Assembly (NCBI RefSeq): GCF_033807715.1
Contig: NC_084591.1
Coordinates: 28,546,590 to 28,610,589, forward strand
Reading direction: 5' to 3'
DNA from: Cololabis saira
Taxonomy: Eukaryota; Chordata; Actinopteri; Beloniformes; Belonidae
DNA length: 64,000 nucleotides
Positions 25,701-39,835 of this stretch are shown piece by piece. The translations under genes and the position numbers were made by a program. Position 1 is the stretch's first letter. Each line of letters starts with the position of its first letter. The notes beneath the pieces were generated by a model. It searched no databases, was not told where the DNA came from, and was given only the letters and a program-made list of their open reading frames with translations.

Positions 25701-28700
25701 ACTAGCTTCAACTCTAAGCCTTTGATAACTGGCAGCAGCCCTACAATCTGTGAATTCTTTCCTGTCATTTTCAAGCTTGTGGGTGTTGACAGCTCCATTA
25801 TAAAAGGCTATTTAAGGATTCAGACCGGAATGGTTTTGCCTCTGGGTGTTGCAGTACTTTCACTCATTGTCACTAGCACCTCTCAGGCATTTGTCAGCCT
25901 GGTGTTGGTTTATAGAGGCAGCAGAACCCAACCCCCACTACCACCCCTCCACAAAAACAACAAAACTATGTTGTACTGACAGACAAACTGATGTGCTTTT
26001 GACAAAAATCTAAACCAGACTGACCACAACTCCCACGTTCCATTACAATATTTCAGACATTTTCCCTTAAGAGCATTTAGTGTCGTCTCCGTCCCACGTG
26101 CCTTAAAGGGAGGAAAATATCTCCCTCAATTCTTTTAGCCAATCGTTTGTTCTTAACTTGCTCTGATTGTTAGTAGCTGACTCTTCTCAAGCAGTGATCA
26201 GTACTAAGCTTTTATGGGTAAACTGCTAATGTGATTTTTTTAGTTTTTATACCGGGGACGTGTTGAGTGAAGGTATTTATTAAAGGTCTTGAGTTATGAC
26301 ACTGAACTAAATATAGAGCAGTTATCTTTTTTATCTATGCTCTCCCTCTCTCCCTTTGGTGTGCCATCAAAGGGGCGGCTTATCAGGTATGTCAAAATGG
26401 AAGATTGTAACACTCTATATATCTATAAAATCTTTTAGGAAAGAAAAAACATTTGGTGCGATATATCGCTCAGAAGTTGAGCGGCTGACTTGATCCACTT
26501 TAAAACTCTCCGTATGAATCGAGTCCTATCTTTTTCCTATTTAGCAAAATGTTAAGCAACACCATGATATTCATCTTTAACTTTATATTTTGTAGAAAAA
26601 GTAGAGACTTAGTAAACTTTGATACCAGTTTGTAGGATATACGTGGACCTGTTTCCATTAGCACATTAACATGCCCCCTCAGTTTCACGGCTTGCCTGCA
26701 TACAGCTGTGATGTTAGATGGTTCAGTAAAAGTTAATGGCCACAACGGAAGCCTCAAATCCAGCTCATTATGCTTAAAGTTGTGAAAGACATAAACAATC
26801 GTATTTCCCAAGCTGTATTTTTCTGGAGCAGTCTTGGGGCGCAGCAAAGGAAAAGGGGTATTTGAAAGCAGAGAAGAAAGAGTACAGCCTGTCCGTCTGT
26901 GTTTCTATCACTCACCATGTCAAATTTTCAAGGACGCCTGACTCGCATTAAAGGGGCAAATACAATCAGAATACGATCATTCGCTCAGAAAGCAGATGCA
27001 AATGCAAGTATCCGATTCATATCTGATATAGTTTCACTTGTGAATGAGGCCTGGAACCAATCAAAAAATATCCAAATTCATGTCTTTTTTTTTCATATTT
27101 AATTTGTGCCTCATAGGGTGACAAAATGTGAATTGGGTCACCGGAGCCCTGCAGTGTAAATGTGACCCTAATGTCCTGAGATTTGAATGAAATGTCTGAC
27201 ACATGTCCCCTTCTCAGCTGTGGCAAGTCTGTTCATAGCAAGATGGATTATTGGGTACAATGAACCTGGATACTCTTTTCCACAGCCTTCTTCTGTGAGG
27301 TGTCCTACAGCTTTGTGCTTTTATCTAAACAAAAAACTGGAAACAAATTAAACCAAAAAATCCTGAAGCCAATTATACCTTGTGAGACAACGTGCAGTTG
27401 AGAGAACCTACAGATCAGAAAAGAAAGAGGCAGAGAGTTTCAGCTTCCCTCGTCCCAGTGCGTTATTTGTAATTGTGGGTGACGATAAACACCTGGAATT
27501 TTATTTTGAGCTGAATCTTTAATGCAACGTTACCTTGAAACGTTTTCACACCTCGACTGTCTTGAACAAAGTGACAGGGCTGTGATATATACATGTTTAT
27601 GGATTTGATAGCCATGTCCCACACTTTTTTTTTCAGTAGATTTTTTTTAATGATCTCCTTTTAAACAAATGTGCAGTGGCTTCAAGCTGACCTAAGATCT
27701 GTCAATCAGCATCCTCAGCAGGCATGCCCACACCATCACAGAGCAGAGGCACCACTAATTTTATTATGATTTTGAGACCTTATTTTACACTCTTAGCAAT
27801 TATTTTAACCATTTACATTTGACCGAGTGGGTAAAAACACATTTTTCTGTCAAACACAGAATGCTTTTCTCTGACTTGAAGTGTTTATTATTCAAGTGCT
27901 TCAAGAGGATCTAACAAGAACGTGTTAAACAATAAAGGGCAACGAGAAGTGCTCACACCTTCAGTTTTTCATACTGCATAAAGATACAGAGAACTGATAA
28001 TTAACAGGGTAAAAAAAAGGGAGGGGGGGCACTAGCAGGAAGATAGAAACCAAAGCCTCCTGTGTCTCTTTTAATTTTTCTTGCCAAAGCTCCTGCCTCT
28101 TGTAAATGTACTTGGCGACGGATCACTAAGAGAGACTTGACATAGTGGCACCTTGGGTGGATAGATTGATGGATACAGTAATTCAAATGACATTTTCAAA
28201 GTGGTGATGTTGTGTTTCTGTGGGTATAAGCAAAGGTGTTGGCGATTCATTTGCATTCCTGTGGGAACATTTGCTGCCTTCGTCATCCGTTCCAGCGTCA
28301 GAGCGAGTGGCACGTCTCAGAAGAGTTAGAGGGGATTCCATGTTTTGCTTCAGTTGTCAGTTTGTCTGTGTTTATCTAAAGACTTTTCCATAAGTGCAAT
28401 CTTTCACGTGTCGCATGGCATTGCTTTTACTTCTCACTCTTAACTTTTAGAGAGGCCTCAAGACATTAAGCATACATAAGTACATTGTTTTGACTTTTTT
28501 ATGTACCTCAAAGCACTGAACTAAAGAATATTCTGAAAGTATGTATGAGACTTTACAAGGCAAATTTAGTCCCTACTTTAGCATTCATGAGCAATGTATT
28601 CACACTGCAATACAATGTAGCTGTAAGTAAGTATATTATGGCGTTTTCCAACAACTACAAACACTTTAATAATTTACAACAGTGTAAGGTCGCTGCCGTC

Positions 28701-31700
28701 ATATTTAATAGTTGACTACACGCCAACATATATCCTTGTGTGTTGTATAACAATTATTTATGATCAGGTATAAATAATTTAGTGTTTAAAATGGTTTAAA
28801 ACTAAATTCATTTAAAAGTCAAGAAGGTAAATGTGGCTTGATCGGTAATTGTTAAGGAGATAATGTGTATAATCAATTTAAAACATTAATGCATTCATAC
28901 GTCAATGCTTTGTCCATTATTAAATGATCTTATAAATGTTGACTCACCTGTCGTAGATGGGCTCACCACAATAATATCTATCCTGACGGGCAGTGTACAG
29001 TATACTGACAGGGACTATCATGCTATAATGAAGTGCATTTCTCATTCTTAGCTTATATAATTTATCGATGTCCCCCTTGGCAAGGGCTTTCCCAACAAAT
29101 ACATATTTATTAATTGGCATTTTCTAACATTTTGTTATTCATTGTTATTCAAGGCAAGGCCAAGGGATATACATTCTTAAGTTAAACAGTACAAAAATGT
29201 GTTCCACCAATCCGCAGCCAGGGCTCCCACGAGCACAAGTCTGGAGGCGTAGTTACATTTTTCTAATGTTTATTGACACCTGAACCAATGTGTCATATGA
29301 ACATAATCTCCTCTGTGTTCTGAGAGTAAAACCTTTGCAACAAGTCTTTGACTGATTACGTTAATAGAGAACTTAATGACAGAGAGTAAATCTCTAAGTG
29401 CTGTCGGATGAGTTGGATGATAAATCATAAACTGGATTTCAGCCACAAGAATATTTAGTAGGGTCTTTTCAGGGGTCCTTTCTTGGGCCTTCTACACCAT
29501 AACCAAGTAGTTTAGTTCATTTTATTTAATGGTATTTATTTTGTTTGATTTTATTTTAATTCTTTGATTGTTTACATCATTCCCATACGTTTTTAGTGGC
29601 AAACTGCGGATGGGTGAAAAGTTGAAACCTCTCAACGACAGAGTGTTGTAGAAACATAAGTGGTTTGAACAACTGGATGCTTTATTTTGAGCTTGTGTTG
29701 CAACTAGTGTCAGAACAAAACAGAGATGTGATTCTCTTACATTTAAGTGACTCAATTATATATAACCTCTAGAAGACCCCAGTGTCTTAAAAACAGCAGA
29801 ACATGAAAATGCAACCCCATTACGACCCTGAACACGTCCACAGTTAACTACCTCAAGATGTGCAGGTTGAAGGTTTTGCCTCAGCCTTCACTGCCCCTTG
29901 ATCTAAAAACTGCCAAACTTTTGTGGATTTGAAAAGAAAAAACTGAGATTTTTACAGAGATTCCAACACCAGCCCTCAAGACTATTTTCCATCCATCCAT
30001 TTTTTATATAGATATAGAAAATAGATTCTATTAATCTAGAAACTGTTGTTAGTGTCAGGGTGTCAATTCCTTTGAATATCCTCCTGGCTTCATTCTGTCA
30101 TTAAACAATGCCCCGCCTGGATTTCTCTGACTTGAGCGAGTAGAGGTCTACAGGTATATATCGACATGTGAGTCAGTGCAGACGGCTGGGAGGCATGGCT
30201 GGATATAGAGCCGCCATTTTGTACTGTTCTGAGATGGAAGATGTCATGAGAAAGCCCATTTTTATTGAGTTTTTCCATTTTTGGATAAAACCAAACAGGA
30301 ACAACAGTGTGTTAATTGCAACCATTGACTCAATTGTGTAGTTTGTCTAACTATCTCTCCTGCATGCATGTTTACTTTATAAAGCTTGATTACATTACTA
30401 GATTGTTTAATAGGCCGGTGAATATATAAAGATATAAAGAGGGGCGCATATTTTCCTAATTCAACCCTGTTTTCCATGAAAATATATACAATAGGCACTC
30501 TCACTTTTTTTTCTTAGTGAATCGATTATCTTATTTCAGTCTTTTCATTAAGCATCTATTCCTTTCCCTCTCTGGATGGGCGTGCAGGTGAAGCAATGCA
30601 TTATTCATGTGTAATGTTTAATCTTCCCACCAATATGTCAAACTTTAATGGCTTTAAAGTTGTTTTTTTTTTGGGGGGGGGGGGGGGCAACAAAACAAAG
30701 AGCAGAGATGATTTGCAAGATTTTAAATTCATCCACTAAGAACAGAATCTCCAAATTCTTTACCAGATGGCTGAAAATTATAAACTTTTTAACGGTTTAA
30801 CCACAGCACAGCCTGCACGGCTTTGACATGCCTCTATTAGCTCACATCTGTTTTTGCACTCTCGCCCTTCTTCTTTCATCCAAATGAGCTGTTGTAAGAT
30901 ATAATTTCAACTCTCTTTCACATCAAAATGGGTGCGCCTTTCCTCTTTGGCAGATGAGATACTTCCTTTCATGGCTGACTTGCAGTTAGCAATAACATCC
31001 GTACTTGCCAGTGCCAAATTATCTAAAAAGTCTGAATAGGCCATATTGGTGTCTTTAGGCTATCTGGATATTGGTAAATTCTCTCTTCTCCTTTTTTCTC
31101 TTAGGATCAACAAAATGAACAATAGAAATGTATGTTGTATAACACCTGGTTGTCAAGAAATGTTCATCTCAACATTTATTAGTTATTTGTAAGTGTGGTC
31201 GGGAAATGGAAAAATGAAGTGTAAGACAACAAATATTTAGTATCAAAAAAGAAAAAAAAACTAAGACAGCAAAGTTAGTTTTTAGAAGGTTCATAATGAA
31301 GTTAATAATGGTTGGTCAAAAAAATGTAAAAGAAGAAATGCTGAAATGTTATTTTTATTGAATCATTTAATATGCCTATTGTATCAAATGTAGCATGAAG
31401 AACTGAAAACCCTGCATGTGTCAGCTCGCTCTGGGGGAAATGCTTCAATTTTGCCACAGGAAATCTGGTTGGGTTTGTGTTACACCTGCAACCGCAAAGG
31501 AATGTGCTGGTTGTATGATATACCTGTTAAATGATCCATATTAGGAGATTCAAAATTATGCAGCTATGTCAAAGCAGGGAGGGAGGAAATGAAATCTGCC
31601 GTTGATGTGATGGGCAGAGAAAAAGAGAAAATTGAAAGATGTGATGGACAGGGAAGCAGAAGAAGAGGCATTGTGACTGATGCACAGAGTAACCCAGAGC

Positions 31701-33479
31701 AACCACTGTGACACAGCCAATCATTGTCCCCCTTCAGCCCAGCAGATTCTTCAATAAAGGTCTAGATTCCTCAATTTATTGCATTCATGAGCCAAATTCT
31801 GTAGTGACAGTATGCTGAGGATTGAAAGCGGAAAACAGGGCTTGGATTACACACAGGCTATGTTAATGATGCAGTGTATCCAACACCTTAGTCTCTTTCC
31901 TTGTGTGTAGGTTAAGACTGGTATTGTATAGTGGGTTGCTTTCTTTATATAGTATTATAGGTGTTGCTACATTGCTGTTTTTGCCATCTTTGATCTGAAA
32001 AGCTTGCAGGTAAATGACATTACAACCCACACACCTGGTTCATATTGATAGAAGCTCCCGAACAATGTGGGTGTGCTGTAAAAAGAGACAGAAGCATGGT
32101 CCTGGAATGAGCTATAAATCACCTTCTCGCCTCCCTCCAGGTCCCCTCAGCTTGGTCCGACAGACAGATGCATGGATGGCTAGTTAGATAGAAAGCATAA
32201 GTGAGGATGGGGAAAATACTGAGTGGGCATGAGTTCTGAAACACAGCCTGAAGACCAGTGTGCAGTTTTTAGGACTGTGGGAGTGTATGGGTGAGGTAGA
32301 AACAGTGACTGCCTATGATGAAGATTCATTGTTCTCGTCTTGCTGCTATCCATCTTTTCTAACGTGAGCAGACACCACTGAATACCCACGGCACCGACTT
32401 GGTTGTGAGTTTGTTGTATGTGTGTTGTGATAGCGCAAATAAGTTTACAGGCAAAATGATGAAAAACAAAAGTGGAATAAAAGCAGAATGGACAATCCAA
32501 GTCAAACAAGTGCTCTGGTGATAAAGAAAAACATTTCCAGGTAAGTGGAAAATGTCTAGTCCACACCATATGTGCGCTTTCTGAAACTTAAAGAATGATC
32601 TTGGTGCTGGACAAAGAGAGCAATCATTCACTTGAGTGGACTGATTAGTCTCTGACTATCAGAAACACTGCATGATTTCTGGATTTAAAGTGTTACTGTA
32701 CCTTTGAGAGAGTAGACAAAGTTATCAGAGAATTTGACTTTTTGTAGGAAAGAAAAAAAAAACTAACCTAGTACAATTTGTCTTTCAGATGGACTGTATA
32801 ATTTCCTGATTAGAACTGCATAAATAAGACCTCAGTTTCAGTTTGCCGGGGTAATTGGCAAAGAGAAATTGCCGTGGGGGCTGCAGAGCCCGTTGCTGTG
32901 AAGTGACTGTAGGGCTACAGTGGTCTGAGAGCAAAATTAAACATGAAGCAGCATGGGAACTTTTAATAACACTTTCTCTGTCTTGTCTTGGTGACAAAGT
33001 GATTTAAGGGATATTTGTAAACATTGCAACATGGAGGAAATGTGAGTTGTTGTTTTTCTTCAGTCACAGAAGTCATGACCCACAGCTGCAAACAGGTGAG
33101 CAACTGATTTAGTGTACGTTTGAGAGAGTTGAAGAGATGCAAGCTTTGAAACAATTTATTAATCACAGGCCTCTCCCTTCAAGCTGTAGTTGTACTCACA
33201 GACATTTAAAAGATAGACGCTTGCAGGTAATATGAGGTAAAAGAGGAGAGGGGAGGAAAGGTGAACTGTTTACAAGAGGTTGCTGATAAATGCCTCCATT
33301 TATTTATGTGTGGTAAAAACCGAGTACAGAGTATTAACCACCTTCTCTGTCCCTCCTGGGTTCTTTTCATCTGTTTTCATTGGGAAAATGAAAAGAAGGC
33401 AAAGTCTTATAGTCTTAAGTCCTAAAGCTTGGCAGAAATTGGGTCATGCAGACCTCAACTTGATTTAAATAATATAGCA

Positions 33480-34375
33480 ATAATAATGAAACATACTTTG
33501 TATAGGACTTTTCTAAACAAAGTGTTTAACATCACAGCAGAGAATTAAAATCAGTAAAGCAGCATGAAACAGTAGCAAAAACAATATGATGCAAAATAAA
33601 TTCTAGGATGCAATACCCTTAAATTAAATTATAACTATAACTAAGACCTGCCAAAAAAGGAAAATTTTAAGGAGGGATTTAAAGGTATCAAGAGCTGTTC
33701 TGTGTCTGCAGCAGACAAAGAGAGTTCTGTAAGGTTGGGGCTTTAATGGAAAAAGTCCAATCTCCAAACTGTGATCTGGGGATAGTTAAACCTGCGATCT
33801 GTGGATCTAAATGGTCAGGAGGGAACAGACCAGGTCAACAAGTTTGAAATGTAAGTCAAGACAAGGCCATTTAAAGCTTTGATGGTGAGCAGTAAGATTT
33901 TGAAATCAATATAAAATCTGACAGGAAGCCAGTTAAGGAAAGCAAGTGTGGGGGAGATATGCAGGGTCATACTTTTTTGTGACTTTTGCTGCAGCATTTT
34001 GAATTAAGTGAAGGGGGCAGAGTGAAACCTGACCGATAGAAAGAAATTAGATGATTTTAGCAATAATCTTAAACTAAAAAAAAACAAAAACAAGAGTAAA
34101 CTACATGTTCAGCTCATGTAAAGTTAAGGTCAGGATCAAATACTACTCATAGATTTATAGTAGTTTAGGTGATAGTATCTGAATGATTGCCAAGACAACA
34201 AACAATGGAACTGAGAATTTGGTGACCAAACAGAGTGACCTCTGTTTTTTTGTCATTGAGCTTCGGGACATTTTTGGCACATCCATGATTTAATGTCAGA
34301 GACAAGCTGTGAGATTTGGAACTTGGGAGAGCTTTGCATAAATCACGAATGTCAGTGAGCCAAAGCTTGGTTGTA
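33480..34375 (-). pseudogene. Decayed LINE reverse-transcriptase C-terminal region
   Basis: Minus-strand translation, broken by many stops and frameshifts, shows in order LNDKKTEVTLFG, VVFDPDLNF, HLIQNAAAKV, LAFLNWLPV(R)F with DFKILLLTIKALNGL, and FKSLLKIFLFWQV. This matches the order in the reverse-transcriptase thumb and C-terminal part of fish non-LTR retrotransposons. The probable 3' end near 33490-33525 carries a TATAGGACTTTTCTAAACAAAG-like tail. The endonuclease and catalytic FADD region are absent. It is an old, dead 5'-truncated copy; the clade is not assigned. Confidence 0.75.
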
Positions 34376-35124
34376 CAGAAAGGTGGGCCAAAATCCTTAT
34401 GGAGGGATGTGTGACCGTGATAATGTAATTAAAGAAACGATGAGGGGAAAAAAAACCCTACTAAGGGTGACTCTATAAACTATTGAAACATAGAGTCGAC
34501 TACTGCATTCTGTTTTAGTAGTCATTAAATAAATAATGACAGTGTAATATGGCACATATTGTTGTTCATCTGAGGATGTACTTAGTACTTAGATCTAGTT
34601 TGAGAGCTGAGCCATAAAATCCTAGATTTGAAAGACAGTGGATATTGGTAAGAAGTCTCCGTCATCTAGGTCATGGTAATTATAAATACTTAAATAAAAA
34701 GCAGCTGGACTTCTTTTTTTGGTTCTTGAAGCCATTTCATCACTCATTTGAAAGGCTTATAAAGTTTTTATAGGGAAATGGGGAGTTTCAGGCCTATAAA
34801 CTGTTGCTGAGCCATTCATCCTTCAAGTCACAAGTAAATCCGGCCCTCCGGTGGGTCTTACTTGGTGAGTTGGAAAAGAATGTATAGCGAGCAAAAGACC
34901 TTAACAAAACATAATGAATGTGTGGTAAATGTTTTTCTAACTGGCAGCTCTTTTTTTTCTTTAGATTTGGAAAATTAGAACAAATGCTTCTTTACTGTGT
35001 CATATGTTTTGTGTCACATCTCTTTTATCGATAACTATTTCAGTACTGTTTTGGGAACAGTTTGTTCAAATATGTTGAAACTCAAATTCAATGGGTTATA
35101 GTTATTTCTTCATGAAAGAGTATC

Positions 35125-35890
35125 CGTGAGTTAGGACTGTGCAATTACTTTGGTATTGATTTCAATTTGGGCTCTCAATGATCACAAAAATGATGTACTT
35201 GAGAAAAAAAAAAATTATTTTAAATAGATATTCTGTCTTTGTTGTGTTCTGATCTGAATGATATGTACACTTCAGGCATAGATTTGGCCTTGGGGTGAGT
35301 GGTCCCATTTTCTTTTTTGTGTGCAACATAAAGTGATTTATTTAAATAATATTGTGGTCACACTTGTGTTTCCTACCCAAAAGATATTATGATTAGCTCT
35401 ACCTGGAATTGCTATGTTGGCTTGAATTCTTTTAAAGGAGCATGAGGCCGGATTGTGGCAAGATTTATGAAAAAAATCCATACAAATTTTAAGTTTTCTA
35501 GTAATAATGTCAGATGAAGCGTTCCAAACCCAAAAGAATGTTTCCTCTAGTGTATCTCTCCTTTGCCTTGAACAGGCTGTGTGCTGCAAAATTTGCTGCA
35601 ATTCGGTCCCGAATTTCCCGCACTGTCCTGCGGATGTGACGTCACATGACGCTGCATGCAGGTTCTCCCCGTTCTCCCGTGCCGGCTTCACTGTTGGCTG
35701 CAGTACCCCCAACGGCCGTCGTGGTGAAGGGTGGCGCTAGAGAGTCTCATTTCTTAAAAGGAGCCTCAAGCTCCTTTAAGTTTACTGTAGAAATGTCAAC
35801 ATATTATCAGGGATCAACATCATTTCAAATAATCTTGATTTCAGTATTGACCAAAATAATTGTGGTTAGGATTTTTTTCCCACAAATGAG
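35125..35890. mobile_element. hAT-like MITE relic, split by a TTAA MITE
   Basis: The left end TAGGACTGTGCAATTACTTTGG and the following ATTTCAATTTGG..CAATGATCACAAAAATGAT resemble the subterminal region of the TAGGGCTGTGCAATTA fish hAT MITEs I recall. The right half (TTGACCAAAATAATTGTGG) resembles the complement of the same family. The two halves flank the complete TTAA element at 35436-35775, which inserted later. The right terminus is eroded and no target duplication can be read, so the right boundary is approximate. Confidence 0.4.
35436..35775. mobile_element. piggyBac-like MITE, copy 1 (TTAA target duplication)
   Basis: Non-autonomous element of 340 bp bounded by TTAA at 35432-35435 and 35776-35779. 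Termini are AGGAGCATGAGGC and GCCTCAAGCTCCT (one mismatch to a perfect inverted repeat). It is colinear and highly similar to the copy at 40642-40990. TTAA duplications are diagnostic of the piggyBac superfamily, but other TTAA-targeting groups such as Kolobok exist. Internal TGACGTCA at about 35638 is a CRE-like palindrome that the second copy has lost. Two opposing open frames inside have no known domain. Confidence 0.8.
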
Positions 35891-37508
35891 AAGCAATACT
35901 GTTTGTGAATATTTTGTCTGTATGTATCTTTTTGATATGACTTAGTGTGCTACTGAATATGAATTAAATTTTAATTGCAGTAGAGGTTAAGAAAGGTCTC
36001 TTCCAGCTCAGAGACTCTATGAATATATATTTTGTATCTCCTGTTTTTAAACTTTTAAAGGGCCTATCTGTTATTCATAATTCACTTAGGCATTTTTAAT
36101 GTGTTTCATTTTAATGACTACGTACTGTATGTTGGTTAGAGCTCTGTGATCTGTATGGATGGTGAGTTTAGGTCAGCGGAGCTGTTGGATGTAAAGAGGG
36201 AGGAGATTATTTTAGTGCCCTCATGTTTAGCTATCTTACTACCACACAGCTCAGAAATGTCTAATATTTTCAACACACACACAGGAAGACGGGAAGCAAT
36301 GAAAAGAGAAAAGTTCCTTTAGTGTCAGTTTAGTCAATGCATTGTGAGTTTCTAGACGCCTCAGGAAATTGCCCCGTTCAGTAGTTGTCAGACCAGTTCT
36401 ATGTCCATCAAGTTCCTCATGTATGAAAAGCATGTCACACAGCAGAAACCTTGTCAGATGTAGACTTAGATTCACAATGTTCAGACATATGGATCAATTA
36501 TAAGTAGGACTGTTGCCACATACACAAGATGCACATGCACAAGAAAAAGTAGCTGCTAAATTAGAGCTAATTGCACAAACCATAATCCATGTATCTGTCA
36601 TATGTCACACAGATTGCCCTGTACCCATTTAAGTCCTGGAAGCATATTTATGTGCCTACAAGTTAATGGCCTGGCACAACATCACCCCAACTCTTCTGTT
36701 GGTTCCCTATAAAGTTTCATGTGGAAAAGAAGCTGCAATTTAGAAAAAAAAGCACTCATGACAGGGAGTCCATGCCGGCAGATGATCTACCACCATAAAG
36801 TAACTGCATTAAAAAAGATATATTAAGCTACTTTAGTGAAGAAACGCACTTTCAAAAATGGTTGAAGGTTAAAATAAATTGATCTGACATTCTTATTTAT
36901 CCTTATCATTCACGTTTCAGTACCATGGACAGGGCATACGTCTAGCAATCGTTGATGCACTGACTAGAGCTTAATATGTTGTAAAGAGAATAGAATATCA
37001 TTCTTATCATTCTTCACTGTACTCTCAATATCTCCATTTCTGACTTCTTATCAGGGAACCTGTCATCGACAGGAAAACTCATGCTTTGATCTGTTTTTTT
37101 CCATTTCATCTGGCTTGGCTTTTTTCTTATATTCTTTAGTTTTTTGGATATTGTTTGTGATATAAATCTTTAGAAAAATAGTAAATAAATAAGATTTAAT
37201 AAAAAATATATATATTTCACCTGAGGCAGTATGAACTTCTTTTTGTACCATTTCCCCTTGTGTAAAAGTTTAAATTATACATTTTGAAGAACTTTTTCTT
37301 TAATATTTTATTTTTGATACCAGCCTCCAAAAATGTTGTTCTCTGTGAGAGGAAATCCCACTTTTACTACATCAGGGATATAAGTATGTATTTCTGTTTG
37401 CTGTTTAAAGGCAAAATAAATAAAAAAGATTAAAATTTAAGGAAAAAAAATATGTTTATACTTTTAATTTGCAATGTTTAAACTTTTGATAGTAATATTT
37501 TGAAAAGA

Positions 37509-37877
37509 GGCAGCACGGTGGCTTAGTGGTTAGCACTGTTGCCTCACAGCAAGAAGGTCCCCGGTTCGACTCCCAGGCCCAGCAGGGTCTTTTCTGTGTG
37601 GAGTTTGCATGTTCTCCCAGTGCTTGCGTGGGTTTTCTCTGGGTACTCCGGTTTTCACAGTCCAAAAACATGCATGCTAGGTTAATTGATGATTCTAAAT
37701 TGCCCGTGAGTGCGAGTGTGTCTGGTTGTTTATATATACAGTATGTGGCTCTGTGATGGACTGGTGACCTGTCCAGGGTGTAATCCCTGCCTCTCGCCTG
37801 AAAATAGCTGGGATAGGCTCCAGCAGACCCCCGTGACCCTGCAAAGGATAAAGCAGGTATAAATAATGGATGGATGG
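37509..37877 (+). mobile_element. tRNA-derived SINE with A and B boxes and (TGGA)n tail
   Basis: The head contains an A-box-like TGGCTTAGTGG and a B box GGTTCGACTCC with tRNA-like spacing. A body typical of fish SINEs follows (GTTTGCATGTTCTCCC, CTGGGATAGGCTCCAGCAG) and the 3' tail is ATGGATGGATGG. A perfect 12-bp target duplication, ATTTTGAAAAGA, flanks it at 37497-37508 and 37878-37889. It appears full length. The minus-strand frame across it is not a gene. Confidence 0.9.
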
Positions 37878-38422
37878 ATTTTGAAAAGAAGGAAATTGGA
37901 AAGATAACATATTTCAAGACATAAAACCTGTTTTCTCTACTGTACCTACTTGATATTGCTATTAAAAAGTAAAGAAGGAAGCCACTTGAAGTAACAATGG
38001 CACAGACATCCTTGTGTGCTCTTGGCGCTGCCTGACTGGAGGTTGTCTGTATATTTCCTAGACAGCCTTAGTTTCTCTGAAGCTGGCTCTGTGATGATGA
38101 GGTCAGACTGAGCACCATCAGGTCAGGGATGATTGGCACTTTACTGTTTGCCTTTTCTATTTGCCAGCTGCCCCATGTCATACCCCATCAGAAGTAATCA
38201 GGCTCTGGGAGGGTCAGGCATATGGGTTTATTCTAGGGCCTCATCACATGTTGCTGTCGAAGTATGGTGTCTGTTTTGATTCAAAATGTATTCCTGATTT
38301 AAAACAGCTTGTGACGTATGGCAAAGAGTACTAATTTCAATATCTATCTTGATTACATTACAGTATTGTTAGATAAATAGAATGATTCTTGAATTGCACT
38401 AGTGGCGTTTATTCAAAATATG

Positions 38423-38546
38423 TGGACAGGAAATGGGTAAGGAGTGGGGGAATAGGCTGGAAGGAACGACAGGCGGGGATTCAAACCCACACTGCCTGCG
38501 TGAGGGCAATAGCCTTTGTATATGCATCCTCAACTCATTGAGCCCA
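38423..38546 (-). mobile_element. tRNA-derived SINE fragment
   Basis: Minus-strand reading starts GGGCTCAATGAGTTGAGGATGC (A-box region), continues through CATATACAAAGGC and reaches a B box, GGTTTGAATCC. A short tail CCCCGCCTGTCGTTCC follows. The order matches another common fish tRNA-SINE. No target duplication was found and the edges are approximate. Confidence 0.6.
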
Positions 38547-39537
38547 ACATCTCCTGTAATTCTGACAAGGATGTTCAGCAGGTTTTTATTTTGTATTCAA
38601 AGTCATTACTATAAACCTGTAAATCTAAGCCTTTGATGTTCATTCCATTAAACATCTTAAGTAATCTTTCCTAGTTTTAAGATTTTTCATTGAAGTGCAA
38701 ACATGACAACATACAGATACACCCAGAATATTTAGGAGGTCTTAATGATTTTGTTTCTGTGTACCACCACATTGGATCTGAAATAAAACAGTCACAATGT
38801 GATAAAAGTGTAGACGACCAGGTTTTATTTTAAAAGTTTCTTCGGCATGTAGTATTTACCCTTTAGTAATTGCAGTTATTTTGAGCAAAGTATTTCCTCT
38901 TTCTAGGGCTCAAAAATGGGCCCAACTGTAATTTTCTCCATAATTGAGTGCTTTTATACAGGGAGAGGGCTTAAACTCAAACCTGATTTTTGTCCACCAA
39001 TCAGGCAAATATAGAATACTGCACTCAAGTCATCAATATTTTCATGCGCGTTTGCCTTCCAGGGACCAATAATGTTTTAACCACTGACCCATTTTTTTGC
39101 CTTTTAATCTCCTTTGCCTGTGAACATGTCTATTGAATATAAATTATTTTCACAGAAAGTAGTGCAAACCTTTCTCAACATGCTTATCGTTTGCTTTTAA
39201 TTTTAATTTATTTCAAAGCTTAGTCACATGTGACATGTAGCATTCAGCTTGTTCTTTGGGAAAAATGCATTTGTGAATACATAACAGAATTTGGCAATAT
39301 CTTCTGATTTTGAATTGCAGAATTTGAGAAGTGAGTGACACAGTAGAGGCAAAGCTTTTGAGGCCACTGTTGATCTTGAAAGAGTTGGTTCTTCACAGTG
39401 GCCAGATGTACTGATGTGGATCCACTCACATGTGCATGTATACATGTATATTATCATGTGTACAAGCCATGGAGACCCACTGCATGTTTTCAGTACAACA
39501 GAACAATACTGACACTACCACAAAAAGCATTGCCACA

Positions 39538-39835
39538 TGTAGCAATTCGCGTGCTACGGGGGTCACACAGACAGCGGACACCGGGATCGTTGCAATACTT
39601 TATTTGCAATCACGTGCACACACACACACTCAGAGGCCTCGTCAGCCGAGCTGCTCGCCTCTGGTCTGCTTCTGTCCTTCTCTCGTCTCCAGAGCCCACA
39701 CCCTACTGAAATACACAGAGAATGATTAGATTCACCTGTGTACCGTCAGCTGTTCCAGCCGCGTCACCTGTGCGCCACTCCCCCGCACTCCCTCTCTCCC
39801 CTGCAGACCACGCCCCAATCCTGCACCCTGCCACA
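39538..39835 (-). mobile_element. Solo LTR, 298 bp, with 5-bp target duplication
   Basis: Bounded by TG...CA (TGTAGCAATT at the left, CCCTGCCACA at the right) and flanked by the 5-bp duplication CCACA at 39533-39537 and 39836-39840. On the minus strand it carries a poly(A) signal AATAAA at 39599-39604 and begins TGTGGCAGGG. No internal retroviral or retrotransposon coding sequence adjoins it, so it is a recombined solo LTR. Whether it comes from a Gypsy, BEL or ERV-like element cannot be told from the LTR alone. Confidence 0.8.

Noticed and set aside
26500..26847. 115-codon minus-strand frame
   Set aside because: No recognisable motif and no neighbouring splice signals giving a plausible gene.
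37509..37585. Possible tRNA gene at the SINE head
   Set aside because: Has A and B boxes but continues into a typical SINE body with a TGGA tail and target duplication.
39223..39457. 77-codon minus-strand frame near 39.3 kb as a retrocopy exon
   Set aside because: No recognisable family, no tail or duplication; left out.
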